This document shows positions 30,925 through 41,230 of a DNA stretch of 64,000 bases, in pieces. Source of the DNA: Mesostigma viride (taxonomy: Eukaryota > Streptophyta > Mesostigmatophyceae > Mesostigmatales > Mesostigmataceae). Position 1 is the stretch's first letter. The number at the start of each line of letters is the position of its first letter. Location of the stretch: positions 2,605,674 to 2,669,673 of the forward strand of contig RPFO01000079.1 in the NCBI GenBank assembly GCA_009746045.1, in the 5' to 3' direction. The translations under genes and the position numbers were made by a program. Under the pieces are notes generated by a model. The model saw nothing but the letters and a program-made list of their open reading frames with translations, did not search any database and was not told where the DNA came from.

Positions 30925-33701
30925 CTAATAGCCCTGCTGCACCGCAAAATCAGCCCGCGTACGGCGGAGCATGATGTCCGCCATGGCCCGAGTCAGCGCC
31001 ACCGACAAGCGCTGACGCCAATATGACGTCCAGGTCCGCGCCGACCATGGGGCCCGCTGGCCCTCCAGGTCCAGCCGGTCCTCCCGGAGCCGGCAACACT
31101 CCTTGAAGAAGGCGGAGGTCAGGGGCCCCATGGCCCCAAACTCCTCCAGGACAAAGGGCACCACACGATGGTGCCCGACGTCGCCGTAGGCCAGGAGCTT
31201 GGCCCGCTCCGCCCGGTCCGCCGTGTAACCTGCCGTGAGGGAGGCCCCAGCCACGTGGCTAAGAGCCAAGGGCCGCGCCACCGAAACGTCAATAAGCAGA
31301 TGCCGGCCACCCCCCTCAAAGTCCAGCACCACGATGTCAGGCCGGTGGTTGGGGGAATAGAAGGCAGCGCCATCCGCATCCTCGGACCGGATGTTCGCGT
31401 GGGGGAAAACCGACCGAATCATGGCGAGCACCACCGTCAGGAGGACAGTGTGCAAATACAAATACCAATTCTGATTCTGTTGGCCCCCCATGCAGGCAAG
31501 GTAGTGAGTCCCCGTGGGATCCAGCGGCTGCCCACAGCTACCACAAGGCCGCCCGGCCGGAACAAGAGGCTGCGGGGCAAATAGCTGGTGCCGGAGCGCC
31601 ACCGAGTAGTGGCTGGGAGCCAAGGCGAATGGGGGGGCCATGGGAAGAGCACGAAGGTACGCCGAGCCCACACTCCGCAAGGAAAGCGAGAACAGCCACG
31701 CACGTCCCTGGGCGTTGAGGTCCGCGAAAAGAGCAATCCAATCAGCCGTGTGCAGAATACCCGCGTAGGTTTTCTGGTGTTTATCGATGACGCGAGCAGG
31801 GAATGCGGCGGGAGATTGAACGGAGGCGACCGAGGGAGTGCCGCGAGGGAGGTGGCGCTGTACCGCCTGAGCGGCACGGACGGGAGAACAGGCCTGCTGG
31901 ATCTCAGCATAGGCCTCCTGGATGGCGGTGACGAAGGGCAAAGGGCTGCTGGGGTCCAGGAGGTCAGGCGCTGCCGTTGCCAAAAGGGGCAGGAGCCGGC
32001 AGCTTTCCGCCCACGACTGAGCGACGGAGCCCAAAAAGGCTGCTGGGGCCAGCCGGGCGGCACGAGTCAGACCGCAGCCACCCATCCGTGCAGGCAGGGA
32101 GGCAATGCGAATAGCATGTGGCGGGAGGTCGGGGCCCGGGACCAGCTGCGCCAAGGCCGACTGGATGCGTTCGTCGTGGCCCTCGGCGGCCAGCCGGACC
32201 TGAGACGGAAGAGCGCCCCGGAGCCAGTGAACGACGCGAGGGTGAGCGCAAAACCACAGAAGCAGACCCTTGGTCTGCGAATCATGAAGGCGCGCAATCA
32301 AGGGCAGTACCTCAGTGCGTGCCTCGAGGGCGGCCCGCAGAGCATCGATGACAAACGCGGGGTCGCCAACCGGAACGCCGAGGACATCCAACCCATGGAG
32401 GCGCTCGTCCCGGCCCAAGAGCTGGGGCGGAAAGCCGGAGCAATCACCTTGGGGCGAGTACACCGCGCACTTGGCAAGGGTCAACTGGAGGTTGATGTCG
32501 GCCACCGCGGTCTGCAGTGCCAGCAGAGCCGCGGTGGTGTCCGGCACAGGGCCCAGCAGGTAGATATCATCCAAGTAGGCCTGAATAGCGACCGCCGGGT
32601 GGGCAGCATGGACCGCTTGGAGGCAACCCTGGAGGGGGGCGGCAAAGTACAGGGGTCCCAGGGGGTCCCCTTGCTGGGTGCCCGACCGCGACAGCAGGCC
32701 GCCGCGAGTGCCGTCCTCCATGATGTGAACCAGTTGGCCGGGCTGGCCGTAGCACACGGCTGTCCAAGCGTACAAGTCCTCGAAGGACTCCATGACGGCC
32801 GCAAACATGCTGGCGCGGGACAGACTGTTGAACGCGTTGTGGCAGTCGACCTTGACGACAGCGTGGGTGGGGTGGGCCTCGAGGTAGGCCTGCACCGAAT
32901 GGATGAGGATATCCGCCCCGCCTGGAGTCGTCACCCCCAGCTGGGCCGCCACCGAGGTCTCACCCGCTGCGAGGGGCGGGCAGAAAAAGGCACGGAGCTC
33001 GGGCGCCTTTTGGCGGCAGATCACTTTGCCCACGAGCTTGCGGAGCACCTCACCGCAGGCGATCGGGCGCACCTTGCCCTCGGGGGGGGCAAGACACCCT
33101 TGAGCAGAGCGAGGAGGCGAGCGCCCGCTAACCACTCGCGCGCAGCGGGAGGAACGCGACCAGCCGCCAGGTCAATGAGGGTGTCAAAGAGAATGTCCTC
33201 GCCCCCATGCCCCACCAGGACCTCCAAGTGCTCGTAGCGCCAGCCCGACGGCCCGGTAGAGGAAGCCCGCGGGACCTCACGCATCACCTCCAGGAAGCAG
33301 TCGCGGTCCAGCCGGAGGGGGGCCGGCAGGGGGTCCGGCACGGGCAGCTGGAATCCGGGCTCCGCAGGGTGAAGAGCCTCCAAGGCCGCCAGGGTAGCCG
33401 CATTGGCGGGGGCGAGCTTGGCCATTTCCAAGCGGGTCATGGCCCGGCTGAGCTGCCCCTCGCGGACGAGGCGGATGACGTCGGCGGCCACCCGCTCGAA
33501 GTTGACCTCCCCCGACAGCCGGGCCGTGCGCGGGGGCGGCACGCCAAACAGCCCCTCCCAGTCCCCCTGCAGAAAGCGTCGGCAACGGGCAATAACCGCA
33601 CCCTGGAGGCCGCGCACACCACGCCCGAGAGGGGTGAGGAGCAGGCGGGGGGTCACCATGTGCAGTTTAAAGCCCAGCGGGTCGTCCGGAGCGGCGTGCA
33701 T
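30925..33701 (-). pseudogene. LINE reverse transcriptase and restriction-like endonuclease, frame-broken
   Basis: Frames 33701-33021 and 33135-30925 together cover one protein. Segments RASSTGPSGWRYEHLEVLV and EGKVRPIACGEVLRKLVGKV are RT fingers motifs. VVKVDCHNAFNSL holds the first catalytic Asp, then TQQGDPLGPLYFA, then AYLDDIYLLG with the YxDD-like catalytic Asp pair, then LAKC. At the C terminus, RPDIVVLDFEGGGRHLLIDVSVARP fits the R-PD-x(n)-D endonuclease core. A CCHC-like knuckle (CGSCGQP...THYLAC) precedes it. The frames are separated by a single-base shift at the G8 run 33082-33089, so the break may be an assembly error. Confidence 0.8.
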
Positions 33702-33738
33702 GCGCCGGAGAGAAACGATTGCACATTGCGCGAAAAGG

Positions 33739-35148
33739 CTACGCGCGCGGTGGGGGAGGTCGGTCAGGGTAGACGTCGGGTTGATGGCGCATGCATCCCA
33801 GGGACCGTGTCAAGCCAACGCCAACTGGCCGAGTAGTCGGGCGGCGGGGGCTGGGAGCCGGGGGAGCCGAGGCGGGAGGGGGGGAGGGGGCCGGGACTGC
33901 TGGCCGGTTGAGGGGCCGTTGAGCAACACAGGCGCGCGCGTGCTGAGCGCGCCCGTGAATGGAGTACACCCGCTGGCAGTGAGCTTCCGGGCACCGGTAA
34001 CAGCTCATGGCCTGCAGATCCGCCGCGCCGAGATCGGGGTGCACAGCGCGAAGGTGCTGGCAGAGGAGGTTACGGTTGTGGAACACACCCGCACACGGGG
34101 ACCCCGTGGGAAGCAGCACGGCACACCGGTGAAGGCCGTCGGCGGGCGCTGAGTGGCGGGGAGCGGCGCCAGCAAAGGCAGGACGTGGGGCCTGCGGCGT
34201 CTCCCCAGCCGGGCCGGCAGGCGCGCGCACCACGACCCGACCAGCGCCCGGCAGGCCCGCCGGGGCCACGGAGGAGGCAGTGCCCACCGGGGAGACCCCC
34301 AGCGGAGGGGGATCGAGAACGCCGGCGCCCCTCCCAGGGGGACTCGCCAGCGCGCCCGCGACCACCCCAGGCCCCGGCAACGAGGCCGGGGGCGGAGGCC
34401 GAGGGGTCGGGGAGGCAGCTGGCCCCGGGGCCCGGTGGGGACCCGGCAGGGGACCCAGCGAGACCGGGGGCGGGCCGAGAGGAAGCGCAGTCCCAGGGGG
34501 CGGCACAACAGCCCGGCACAACGGGCAGCGCGGCACGGAGTGGAGCAAGCTGCGCGCGATGCACGCTTGATGGAATGTGTGGCCGCACGCGGGCAGGCGA
34601 CACAAGCCATCCCCCGGCCGGAAGGGCTCAAGGCAGATGGCACAGGAGCCCGACTCGGGGTCGTCCCCCTCCAGAAGGGACCGGACATGAGGGGGGGGCG
34701 GGTCCCAGCCGGCCTCCCAGCAACCCGGGAGGGCGGCAATCTGGGCGCGCGAGAGGATGCCGACCGGTTGGTCAGCCGCGGGGTGCCATTCGTGCGGGAT
34801 GCCTGCCAACTCCAGGATGTCGTGGAGGAAGGCAGAAACAGGCGTCCCCGCGGTTAGGGGCTGGGCGCGCCCGGCCGAGTCCACCAAGATGGCCTGGCCG
34901 CCCTGAACCGCGATGGGGGCCCCGAACTCCACACGCAGCATGGCGGCCTGCGCCAGGCTGAGGGAGGTGATGAGAAAGCCCCCACTGGCAACCGGGCCGG
35001 GAGGCGGGGCCTGGGCGTCCAAGAAGAGGCGAAGCTGCCGCGGGGACATGAGGCCCAGGTCGGCGCCGCCCGCGAGGTAGGCCGCCCGCACCGAGACCTG
35101 TGCGTCTCGAGCCACCGCCGTGACGAACTCGACCACCGCCTGACCCAC
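33739..35148 (-). CDS. LINE N-terminal region: RING-H2 and C2H2-like zinc domains
   Basis: The 469-codon frame contains a RING finger near residues 157-205: C-A-I-C-L-E-P-F, then C-x-H-T-F-H-Q-A-C, then CPLC (CAICLEPF...LPACGHTFHQACI...RCPLCRAVV). A long Pro/Ala-rich linker follows, then C2H2-type fingers near 345-415 (CAGVFHNRNLLCQHLRAVH; CYRCPEAHCQRVYSIHGRAQH). C2H2 fingers are common at the N terminus of R2-like proteins and bind target DNA. A RING ubiquitin-ligase domain in a LINE is unusual. The first few codons may start further in. The frame shifts near 33.75 kb into the RT part. Confidence 0.65.
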   Translation of the reverse strand: MGQAVVEFVTAVARDAQVSVRAAYLAGGADLGLMSPRQLRLFLDAQAPPPGPVASGGFLITSLSLAQAAMLRVEFGAPIAVQGGQAILVDSAGRAQPLTAGTPVSAFLHDILELAGIPHEWHPAADQPVGILSRAQIAALPGCWEAGWDPPPPHVRSLLEGDDPESGSCAICLEPFRPGDGLCRLPACGHTFHQACIARSLLHSVPRCPLCRAVVPPPGTALPLGPPPVSLGPLPGPHRAPGPAASPTPRPPPPASLPGPGVVAGALASPPGRGAGVLDPPPLGVSPVGTASSVAPAGLPGAGRVVVRAPAGPAGETPQAPRPAFAGAAPRHSAPADGLHRCAVLLPTGSPCAGVFHNRNLLCQHLRAVHPDLGAADLQAMSCYRCPEAHCQRVYSIHGRAQHARACVAQRPLNRPAVPAPSPPPASAPPAPSPRRPTTRPVGVGLTRSLGCMRHQPDVYPDRPPPPRA

Positions 35149-35234
35149 CCGCTCGTCCAGGGAAAGCAGCTCTTCCTGCCGGGCGGCCGGGAGATGCCAC
35201 GGCAGCCGGCAGCCGGCGTGCTTGGGTTATATAT

Positions 35235-35592
35235 GCAACACATGCCAGTTTCGCTTCTAAAACGCTCACAAATTGAGAGAACCTCCATAGTGCAATATGG
35301 TCTACTTCCATTTATATGGCTTGATAACTGTAAAAACCTTTCATCAATGATTCAATACAACTTTTGTGACACATAAACAATAATTTATTCATATAAACAT
35401 TGGCTGGACCCAGCTGGCTGTATACCCAAGTGGCCACCCTGAGGCGATTCCTACGGAGGGGCTTGCTGAAAATAAAATTGGCAGCTGTCACAGGGGCTAG
35501 AAGGACTATTCTACACCCACAGCATGCACAGTAGTCCTAAACCCTGCCTGGATATGCAACAATTATAGCACACCAGCCATGAGGATTGAGAG
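35235..35592. other. No gene seen
   Basis: AT-rich spacer between the LINE and the next element. No terminal inverted repeat was identified for either neighbour here. Confidence 0.35.
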
Positions 35593-37942
35593 TCACTCGG
35601 CAGGTGGCACGGCGGCGATGCGTTTGCGCGCCCTCATTTCGGTGTCACTAGGGGGGAGTGGCACCTTCTTGGACAGGTGCTGCCTGACCTTGTCCGCCTT
35701 CATGCCTTGCATCAACATGCCCACCGCCATGTTCTTGCCCTTGGCGTCAGGGCCCAGCTTGGAGCGGTGGTTGGTGCAGGCCTTGGCCTCGGTCTTGCGC
35801 ACGGAGTGCATGTGCTCCAGCCCCTCTTGAGAGAGGAGGCGCAGGTCCCCAAACTTGAGGACCTGGGAGGGGATGTGGCAAACAAGATCATGCATGTACG
35901 TTGTCACAGCCTCAGGCGTGGCGATTGTCAAGAAAGCATTGAAAAAAAGCTCTGCATGCTCGTACACCAGATCAGCCTTGGCCGCCCTGTTGGCCCCCCC
36001 GGACCATCGTCCTGGAATTCTGGGTCAGAGAGTTCGCCCCACAGCAGACCCAAGCTCTGCCAGGCAAACATGATGTTATCCCTGCTTCCCGTGAGAATGC
36101 TCCCCAGTTTGTTCACGCACGTCTCATACTTCTGTAGCAAGGAGATGGCCTCCCTGCCTATTATGTTGGGTTTCTCGGGAGCTCTAGCCGTGGCACTCTT
36201 GGAGGTGGCCTTCACGTGCTTGGCCTTGAGATACACCCCACACTCCTCATGCAATGTTTTGAGCATCTCCTCCTCCTGGCTTTTCAGCAAGTTTGCCAGT
36301 AGGGTGTGGTCAACTAGGGAGCACACGACATTGAGCAGGAGGTGGAGGATGCAATCAGGGTGGTCGTCGTGCTCGATGGGAAGAATGGGGGTGCAGCCCC
36401 ACCGCTGGCCATAGTAGTGATCTAGGGCATGTGCAGCAGCCTTGGTAGGGCTGGGCCTTGTACTTGCAAGCTGGGCCTGCGTGGTGAATGTGACTTTGCA
36501 TCCTACGCACTTGAAGGGCCCTTGCTTCTCGACATCCCAGACGTGGGCCAGCTGGCAGGCTATGGTTGTGGTGCGCAGGGGGTATTTCTTGGACTCTTCC
36601 AGGTAGCCGAACTTGGCTTTAGGGCAGAGGCATTTGTTGCAGGGGAATGTATGTGCGCATGTGCTCTGCCCCCTTTCAGCGTTGACGTAGTGCTTGTCTC
36701 CCCCCCCTATCACCCTTGTAAGGGGCACCACCCTAAGTGCGTCGGGGAGAAAGATGCCCTTGTCCTTCATGATGGTGATCAGTTCCCCTAACGTACGCGT
36801 GAATGCACCCTTCAACACGTCGTGGTTGCTGTCACAGCCCTTGTACACAGCCACTGCGCACAAATTGAACGGCGATTGGGCCTTCACCATGAGCTTCAGG
36901 TGGGGATCGCTGGGTGTGATGTTGGCGGCTATGGTGGTCTGACTACAACCACGGGTGAGGTGGGCTCCATCTACCTGGATCTGAATATCAAACCCACCCG
37001 CCAGGTCCAGCTGCACATCGCACACCTTCTCTATATGCGTGATGGCCTCAAGGACTCCCGCCTCTAGGCTGGCACTAACAAAGGTACCATCCTCATTCTG
37101 CTCCATACCCTTAGCCTTAGCAATCTCGTCATCCAGTTTGTGCAACTCATAGTTGGTGGGCCACTCAGGGAAGGGCACACCTTTCACGAGTTCCCGTGGC
37201 ACCCACTCCCCCTCTCCTCATCCCAAGTGTGACTCAGTGACATTCTGAAAAGGTATACATTCCTCCTACTGAGCCTGAACCTCTTGATGAGGCACATCAA
37301 CAACTCGGGATCCCATGCAGCCTCCATCTTGGCCTTAAGCTCCCTAGCCAACGTGGTGGCATAGCCAGACTGGTCAAACACGGCTTTGGCTATCTCAGGG
37401 TTTGCCTCGAAATACGCGACCAAAGCCTCTACCTTCACTTGATCGCCATCATACCGAGAATCCAAGAACCTCTGCACATCCGCCGTGAGCCGCTTGGCCA
37501 CCCTACCACCGTGGAGGTCAGCAGATGCTGCTAGGCCTACAGCCCTCTTCTTAACCCTCGTGTGCACGGTGGCCTTCCCCTTGCCCTTGCCCTTGCCAGC
37601 ATTAAGGATGCCCCTATAGGTGCTGCCACGCTCCCAGCCATCCTTGACCTTGTGCGTTAGAAGCTCTTCCAACTCATGCACTCGCCCAACCAGGCGGTTA
37701 GCATTAGCTTTTGCCTCATCCCTCTCTTTGGTGAGAACTGCAATCCTATCTTGCAGCTTAGCAACAATGCGTGGTTGTGCGTGTGCTTCTGGGTGAGCGG
37801 CAGTGGCGTTGGGAGTAGGGGGGGCTGAGCACGTGAGCGCTAGTGCTGTCTTCTTGACAAACAACCCCCCGCACCCCTGAGACTGTGGAGGTTGGCCATC
37901 TGGCTTGCTTAAGGCTGCCCACATCTGCACACATGAAGTCAT
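35593..37942 (-). pseudogene. Large transposase-like gene, broken by two frameshifts
   Basis: Three overlapping frames (37942-37184, 37202-35928, 35967-35593) join at C5 run 37208-37212 and C7 run 35994-36000 on the plus strand, each needing a one-base correction. The N part has a coiled coil (IAVLTKERDEAKANANRLVGRV). The middle has an Asp-bearing VDGAHLTRG, CxxC pairs (CNKCLCPK, CVGCKVTF) and EHDDHPDCILHLLLN. The C part has LRLLSQEGLEHMHSV. Scattered Asp/Glu with zinc ligands resemble DDE-type transposases of the KDZ/Plavaka sort, but I cannot assign the family. It is likely the catalytic gene of a DNA transposon with the next ORF. Confidence 0.5.
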
Positions 37943-38012
37943 GCATCATAGGGAGAGAAAAAGGCACAAGCAATGCATGAGAAATGAGAAAGCAAGTGAC
38001 ACATACCTATTA

Positions 38013-39137
38013 TCAAGAGGGCAGGCTTGGGTTGTTTCGCTGCCGCTGGCGACACCACGCGTAGTCATTGGCCCATTTACCCTTGCCTCTGGCCAGCAAG
38101 CCCAGCCTGAACTGCCTGAATGCTGGTGTTAATGACGCCCTCTGCTCATCGGTCAGGGTGTCATCATGGGTGGCAAATGCAGCTTGGGTGCCGGCAGGGG
38201 GGGCAGCTGGTGTGTTGGCAGCTAGGGGGGGAGCTTGCGTGCTGACAGGGGGGGCAGCTTGTTGTGCATCAGCGTTTGCCGCCCGTGTGGCAGCACGGGT
38301 AGCTGGCCTAGGCTGGCCACGTTCCCTCTCGCCGCTCTCACGGAATGGCACCCTCTCCACAAACCAGTAATTCTCGTAGACAGGGATTTCCTTAAAATGC
38401 TTGAGGGCAGATTCTTTGAGCGAAGGAGGAATGGTGGGCACATATGCAGTGGGCTTGTTGGTCTCCAGAGCGCGTGCAGCGGTTAGGCGCCTAAGGAAGG
38501 CACCCATTGCCTCGGGGTTTTCCCTACCACCAACCTTGTTGGCCACAAGGTCAGCCATGTCATGATCCCTTGCCATGAGCACAATGCCCATGTTGTTCAG
38601 GACGCACCAGCTAAAGCGAATCAACAGCTTTGTTATCCCCTCCCCTGTCTGCGTCCATAACAACTTCATGGGCGGCATGACTGCGGCAAGGCTGCCAGCC
38701 GACAGCACCTTATTGCCGTTCCAGCACGGCCCCTCCCTTGAATCCGAGTGCAAAATCTGCTTGATATCGCTCGTCTCTAAAATGAGCCGCACAGCCCTGA
38801 TGCGAGCAAATGGCTCGTCAACATGCTGTCGCTCGCTGAAACTGACGCACTTCCCGAACCTTGAAAACATGACGGAAAAGAGAGACTCGGGGAATGGGGA
38901 TATGGTAAAATACTTGTCTGCCACAGGTCGGGATTTCAAGAGCGAGTGAATTCGCCGCTCAATATGCACATACCACTCCGTGACGTCGACCACGGTCTTG
39001 CATTTCATGTCCGTGTCGCAGACTCGGCAGCAGAAATTGCTTGCGGCATTCACATGCTCGCCGCAGTTTGTGCATGTCCGGAGGTTGGTCACCGCCCCTG
39101 AGGCCATGGGCGTCTTTGGAGCCCAGAAAGCCTGCAT
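38013..39137 (-). CDS. Zinc-ribbon protein, 374 aa, partner ORF of the putative transposon
   Basis: Start chosen at ATG 39137 (MQAFWAPK); the frame runs further up with a non-ATG start. A four-Cys zinc ribbon lies near residues 20-45 (CTNCGEHVN...CCRVCDTDMKC). A globular middle and a Pro/Ala/Thr-rich linker follow, then a basic end. It lies 70 bp upstream of and in the same direction as the transposase-like gene. Between them a GTATGTG...TGTGCAG pair could be an intron, but three stops precede it. Similar two-ORF arrangements are known in DNA transposons. Function unknown. Confidence 0.5.
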   Translation of the reverse strand: MQAFWAPKTPMASGAVTNLRTCTNCGEHVNAASNFCCRVCDTDMKCKTVVDVTEWYVHIERRIHSLLKSRPVADKYFTISPFPESLFSVMFSRFGKCVSFSERQHVDEPFARIRAVRLILETSDIKQILHSDSREGPCWNGNKVLSAGSLAAVMPPMKLLWTQTGEGITKLLIRFSWCVLNNMGIVLMARDHDMADLVANKVGGRENPEAMGAFLRRLTAARALETNKPTAYVPTIPPSLKESALKHFKEIPVYENYWFVERVPFRESGERERGQPRPATRAATRAANADAQQAAPPVSTQAPPLAANTPAAPPAGTQAAFATHDDTLTDEQRASLTPAFRQFRLGLLARGKGKWANDYAWCRQRQRNNPSLPS

Positions 39138-39278
39138 GAAACATGACGTTCGGGGCAAACGCAAATATATACGAATTATGGGTCTGTCAAGCCTGAAGCA
39201 GCCGTGAAATTGGTCGGAAACACGCGGTAGCTCGGGAAAAAAAATTGGCAGCGGTAATGAAAAAAGTCGTTCGGTCAA

Positions 39279-39518
39279 AGTCTTTAGAATTAAAAAATGC
39301 GTCGTTCATGACCAATAACCCGATCTTAGGGCGCACTTCATCGGGAAAATTTTTTGCTGCAGTCAGGTGGGGTCGAGAGAAAATCTGCGAACAAACAAGG
39401 ACCCACCTTTGAATGGCGCAAGATGCTGTTCGATTCCGCAAATTTTATGGCGAAAAAAAAATACTGGTGGATCGAATAACACCGTAGGAGGATGAGCGTA
39501 AAATTTCAGCCTTGATAA
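39279..39518. other. No gene; likely transposon edge
   Basis: AT-rich A-run-containing spacer between the putative transposon and the viral block. No clear terminal inverted repeat was found. CGTCGTGCACCCGC (about 39584) and CGTTGTGCACCCGC (about 39667) repeat at the start of the viral gene side. Confidence 0.35.
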
Positions 39519-39671
39519 TGCCTTTTTACACGCCCAGCATCGCCTGCCAGACCGCCATGCCAGTCGCCCGGAATTCGGTCACCGTCGTGCACCCGCACAC
39601 CAAAATTCGCATTTCGCGCCACTTTTCGGGTACCGCTTACGAGGGCAGATTTTGGCGGGGCTCGTACCGTT

Positions 39672-40400
39672 GTGCACCCGCTTGAGGAGTGGCCCATCGA
39701 GGACCTGATGGGCACTCGGCTGCTGACCGTGGCTCTGATGGAGCCGGACGCGCAGGAACGCGAGAAGATTTTGGACGCCTGCGCGGCGTTCGTGAGCCGG
39801 GGGGATTTCTTCTCGGTGGTGGAGGCCCTTAGGATGAAAGAGTACGCCAACCTGCTCAGGGGCGAGTACGGTTTCAACCGCATGGGACAGGCGGGCGCCG
39901 TGTTCAAGTTCAACGCCCCCATGGTGGTCATGATGGGGTGCGTGCAGATCCAGAAGTGGGACGCCATGGTGATGTGGGACGCGTACAAGGACGCCCTGTT
40001 TCGGTGCCCTCTCGGCAACCTGATCGACGTGGAGTCGGGCCGCTGCGGGACGTGCAAGAAGCTGCCCCCGCCGGGGAAGAAGCACGTGAAGTGCGGGCGC
40101 TGCCTGACGACCCGCTATTGCGGCCGGCTGTGCCAGCTGGAGGCGTACGACAAGCACAAGCGCTCCTGCCGCGTGGCCGCCCGGGCCATGAAGAAGGGGC
40201 TGCAGGAGCACTTGGACGACGCGAACGCGGTGATCGCGGCGTGCTCCCTGCGGCTGGGGATGGACCTGCGCATGCGCGACAAGGACGGCAAGCTGCTGGC
40301 GCCCGCCCCCGACGAGGAGGAGGAGGACGCTGACGTGGCGGGCCTGCTGGCGGAGTTCGGCGTGACGGCGGACGACTTCTCCAACGTCATCGTCATCTGA
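39672..40400 (+). CDS. MYND-type zinc finger protein, start uncertain
   Basis: A complete MYND finger is at residues 125-166 of the frame: C125-x2-C128, C141-x2-C144, C150-x3-C154, H162-x3-C166 (CGTCKK...CGRCLTTRYCGRLCQ...HKRSC). MYND fingers mediate protein contacts and are frequent in algal giant viruses. The acidic C terminus has an EEEEED run. The frame is open from 39519 without ATG; the listed start is GTG, and the first ATG is at 39708 (MGTRLL). The 5' end may have been damaged by the adjoining transposon, or a 5' exon is missing. The next gene follows 100 bp later on the same strand. Confidence 0.7.
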   Translation: MHPLEEWPIEDLMGTRLLTVALMEPDAQEREKILDACAAFVSRGDFFSVVEALRMKEYANLLRGEYGFNRMGQAGAVFKFNAPMVVMMGCVQIQKWDAMVMWDAYKDALFRCPLGNLIDVESGRCGTCKKLPPPGKKHVKCGRCLTTRYCGRLCQLEAYDKHKRSCRVAARAMKKGLQEHLDDANAVIAACSLRLGMDLRMRDKDGKLLAPAPDEEEEDADVAGLLAEFGVTADDFSNVIVI

Positions 40401-40428
40401 GTTCCTATTGGTCGATACTTCCAGTAGG

Positions 40429-40473
40429 TTCTTGGAGTTTCTGGAAGGCCCGCGTCTTTGGCGGGCATAAAAG
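40429..40473 (+). promoter_or_regulatory. Heat-shock-element/TATA promoter for HNH gene
   Basis: TTCttGGAgtTTCtgGAA (40429-40446) is a four-unit alternating heat-shock element with one mismatch (GGA). It is followed by GGCCCGCG and CATAAAAG at 40466-40473. The ATG is at 40502, about 30 nt downstream of the TATA-like box, so the leader would be very short. Confidence 0.55.
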
Positions 40474-40501
40474 GGGGAGGGGACAGAGAGAGAGAGACGC
40501 C

Positions 40502-41230
40502 ATGGTTTCCTCGAGGAGGAGTAACCCAGAGTGGGGGAGTTCATGGGCTCGAACAGCGAAGTATGTGTGCGACCACGAGGCCAAGCACGCGTGCAAACTT
40601 TGCGGCATCGGCCAGTGCGAGTACATACGTAACGACGCGTGCCCCCACGGATTCGCCAAACCTTGCCCCGAATGCGCTCTGTGGCGATGCAGGAAACACA
40701 CCGCATCGCAGAGGAAGGTCGCGAAACCTTGTTCCGAGTGCATCCTCGAGGGGTGCGAGCTACACCCCCAAATTCACAGAGACGAATGCATCGTGTGCAA
40801 TCCGGAGACGGTCGTCTTCGAGCACCTGTTCCTGTGCGCCACGAAACGACTGGGCGTTTTCAGCAAGGACGAGGTGCGAGAGGCTCTGGGGATCGACATG
40901 CCGGGCTTGATCCGCCACTTGGAGGACCGGTTCGAGGGGGGGATGGCGTGGGAAACCTACGGCAAGGAGTGGTACATCGATCACATGTACACCGAGCGGG
41001 GCCCTTCGCAGTCGCTGGAGGAGACTCTGAAGAAACTGCACCACAGGAACGTCTACCCCACTTGGAGGCGCACGAGAGCGCCGCGGTCAGAAGAGGAGAT
41101 TTTGAAACGCAAGAGGCGGCCGCGCAAGTTCGTGGAAGAGCGCCAAGTCCTCGAGAAGCCGCGGCGTAAACGGGCGCGTGTGGCGTTCCCCGTGCCTGCT
41201 AGTGGCCCCGCTACCATGGCCATAGGATAG
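40502..41230 (+). CDS. HNH-type endonuclease-like protein with Cys-rich N terminus, 242 aa
   Basis: ATG 40502 to TAG 41230. Residues 23-100 hold repeated Cys/His pairs (CKLCGIGQC, CPHG, CPECALWRC, CSECILEGCELH, CIVC), a likely multi-zinc scaffold as in zinc-loop homing endonucleases. Residues 148-190 match the giant-virus HNH pattern: GMAWETYGKEWYIDHMY, then HHRNVYPTWR, where others have HYTNLQPLW. The catalytic DH pair (160-161) and Asn183 are present. The C terminus is strongly basic. DNA nicking or cleavage is inferred. It may be a domesticated homing-type nuclease. Confidence 0.65.
   Translation: MVSSRRSNPEWGSSWARTAKYVCDHEAKHACKLCGIGQCEYIRNDACPHGFAKPCPECALWRCRKHTASQRKVAKPCSECILEGCELHPQIHRDECIVCNPETVVFEHLFLCATKRLGVFSKDEVREALGIDMPGLIRHLEDRFEGGMAWETYGKEWYIDHMYTERGPSQSLEETLKKLHHRNVYPTWRRTRAPRSEEEILKRKRRPRKFVEERQVLEKPRRKRARVAFPVPASGPATMAIG

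Larger units (their letters stand above)
30790..35221 (-). mobile_element. Full-length LINE (restriction-like endonuclease type) with 13-bp target duplication
   Basis: The 4.4-kb element is flanked by perfect copies of TTGGGTTATATAT (30777-30789 and 35222-35234). Order on minus: RING and C2H2 zinc domains (33739-35148), reverse transcriptase, and a C-terminal PD-(D/E)XK-like endonuclease. There is no apurinic-type endonuclease. The 3' end has an AT-rich tail (TATTAAAAATATAATTA). The structure resembles R2/NeSL-like non-LTR elements; clade not determined. Three truncated copies lie at 14.4-16.8 kb. Two frame breaks, about 33.75 and 33.08 kb, the second at a G8 run. Confidence 0.85.

Noticed and set aside
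31588-33237. 549-codon plus-strand ORF antisense to the LINE
   Set aside because: Shadow of the reverse transcriptase frame; no motif on the plus strand.
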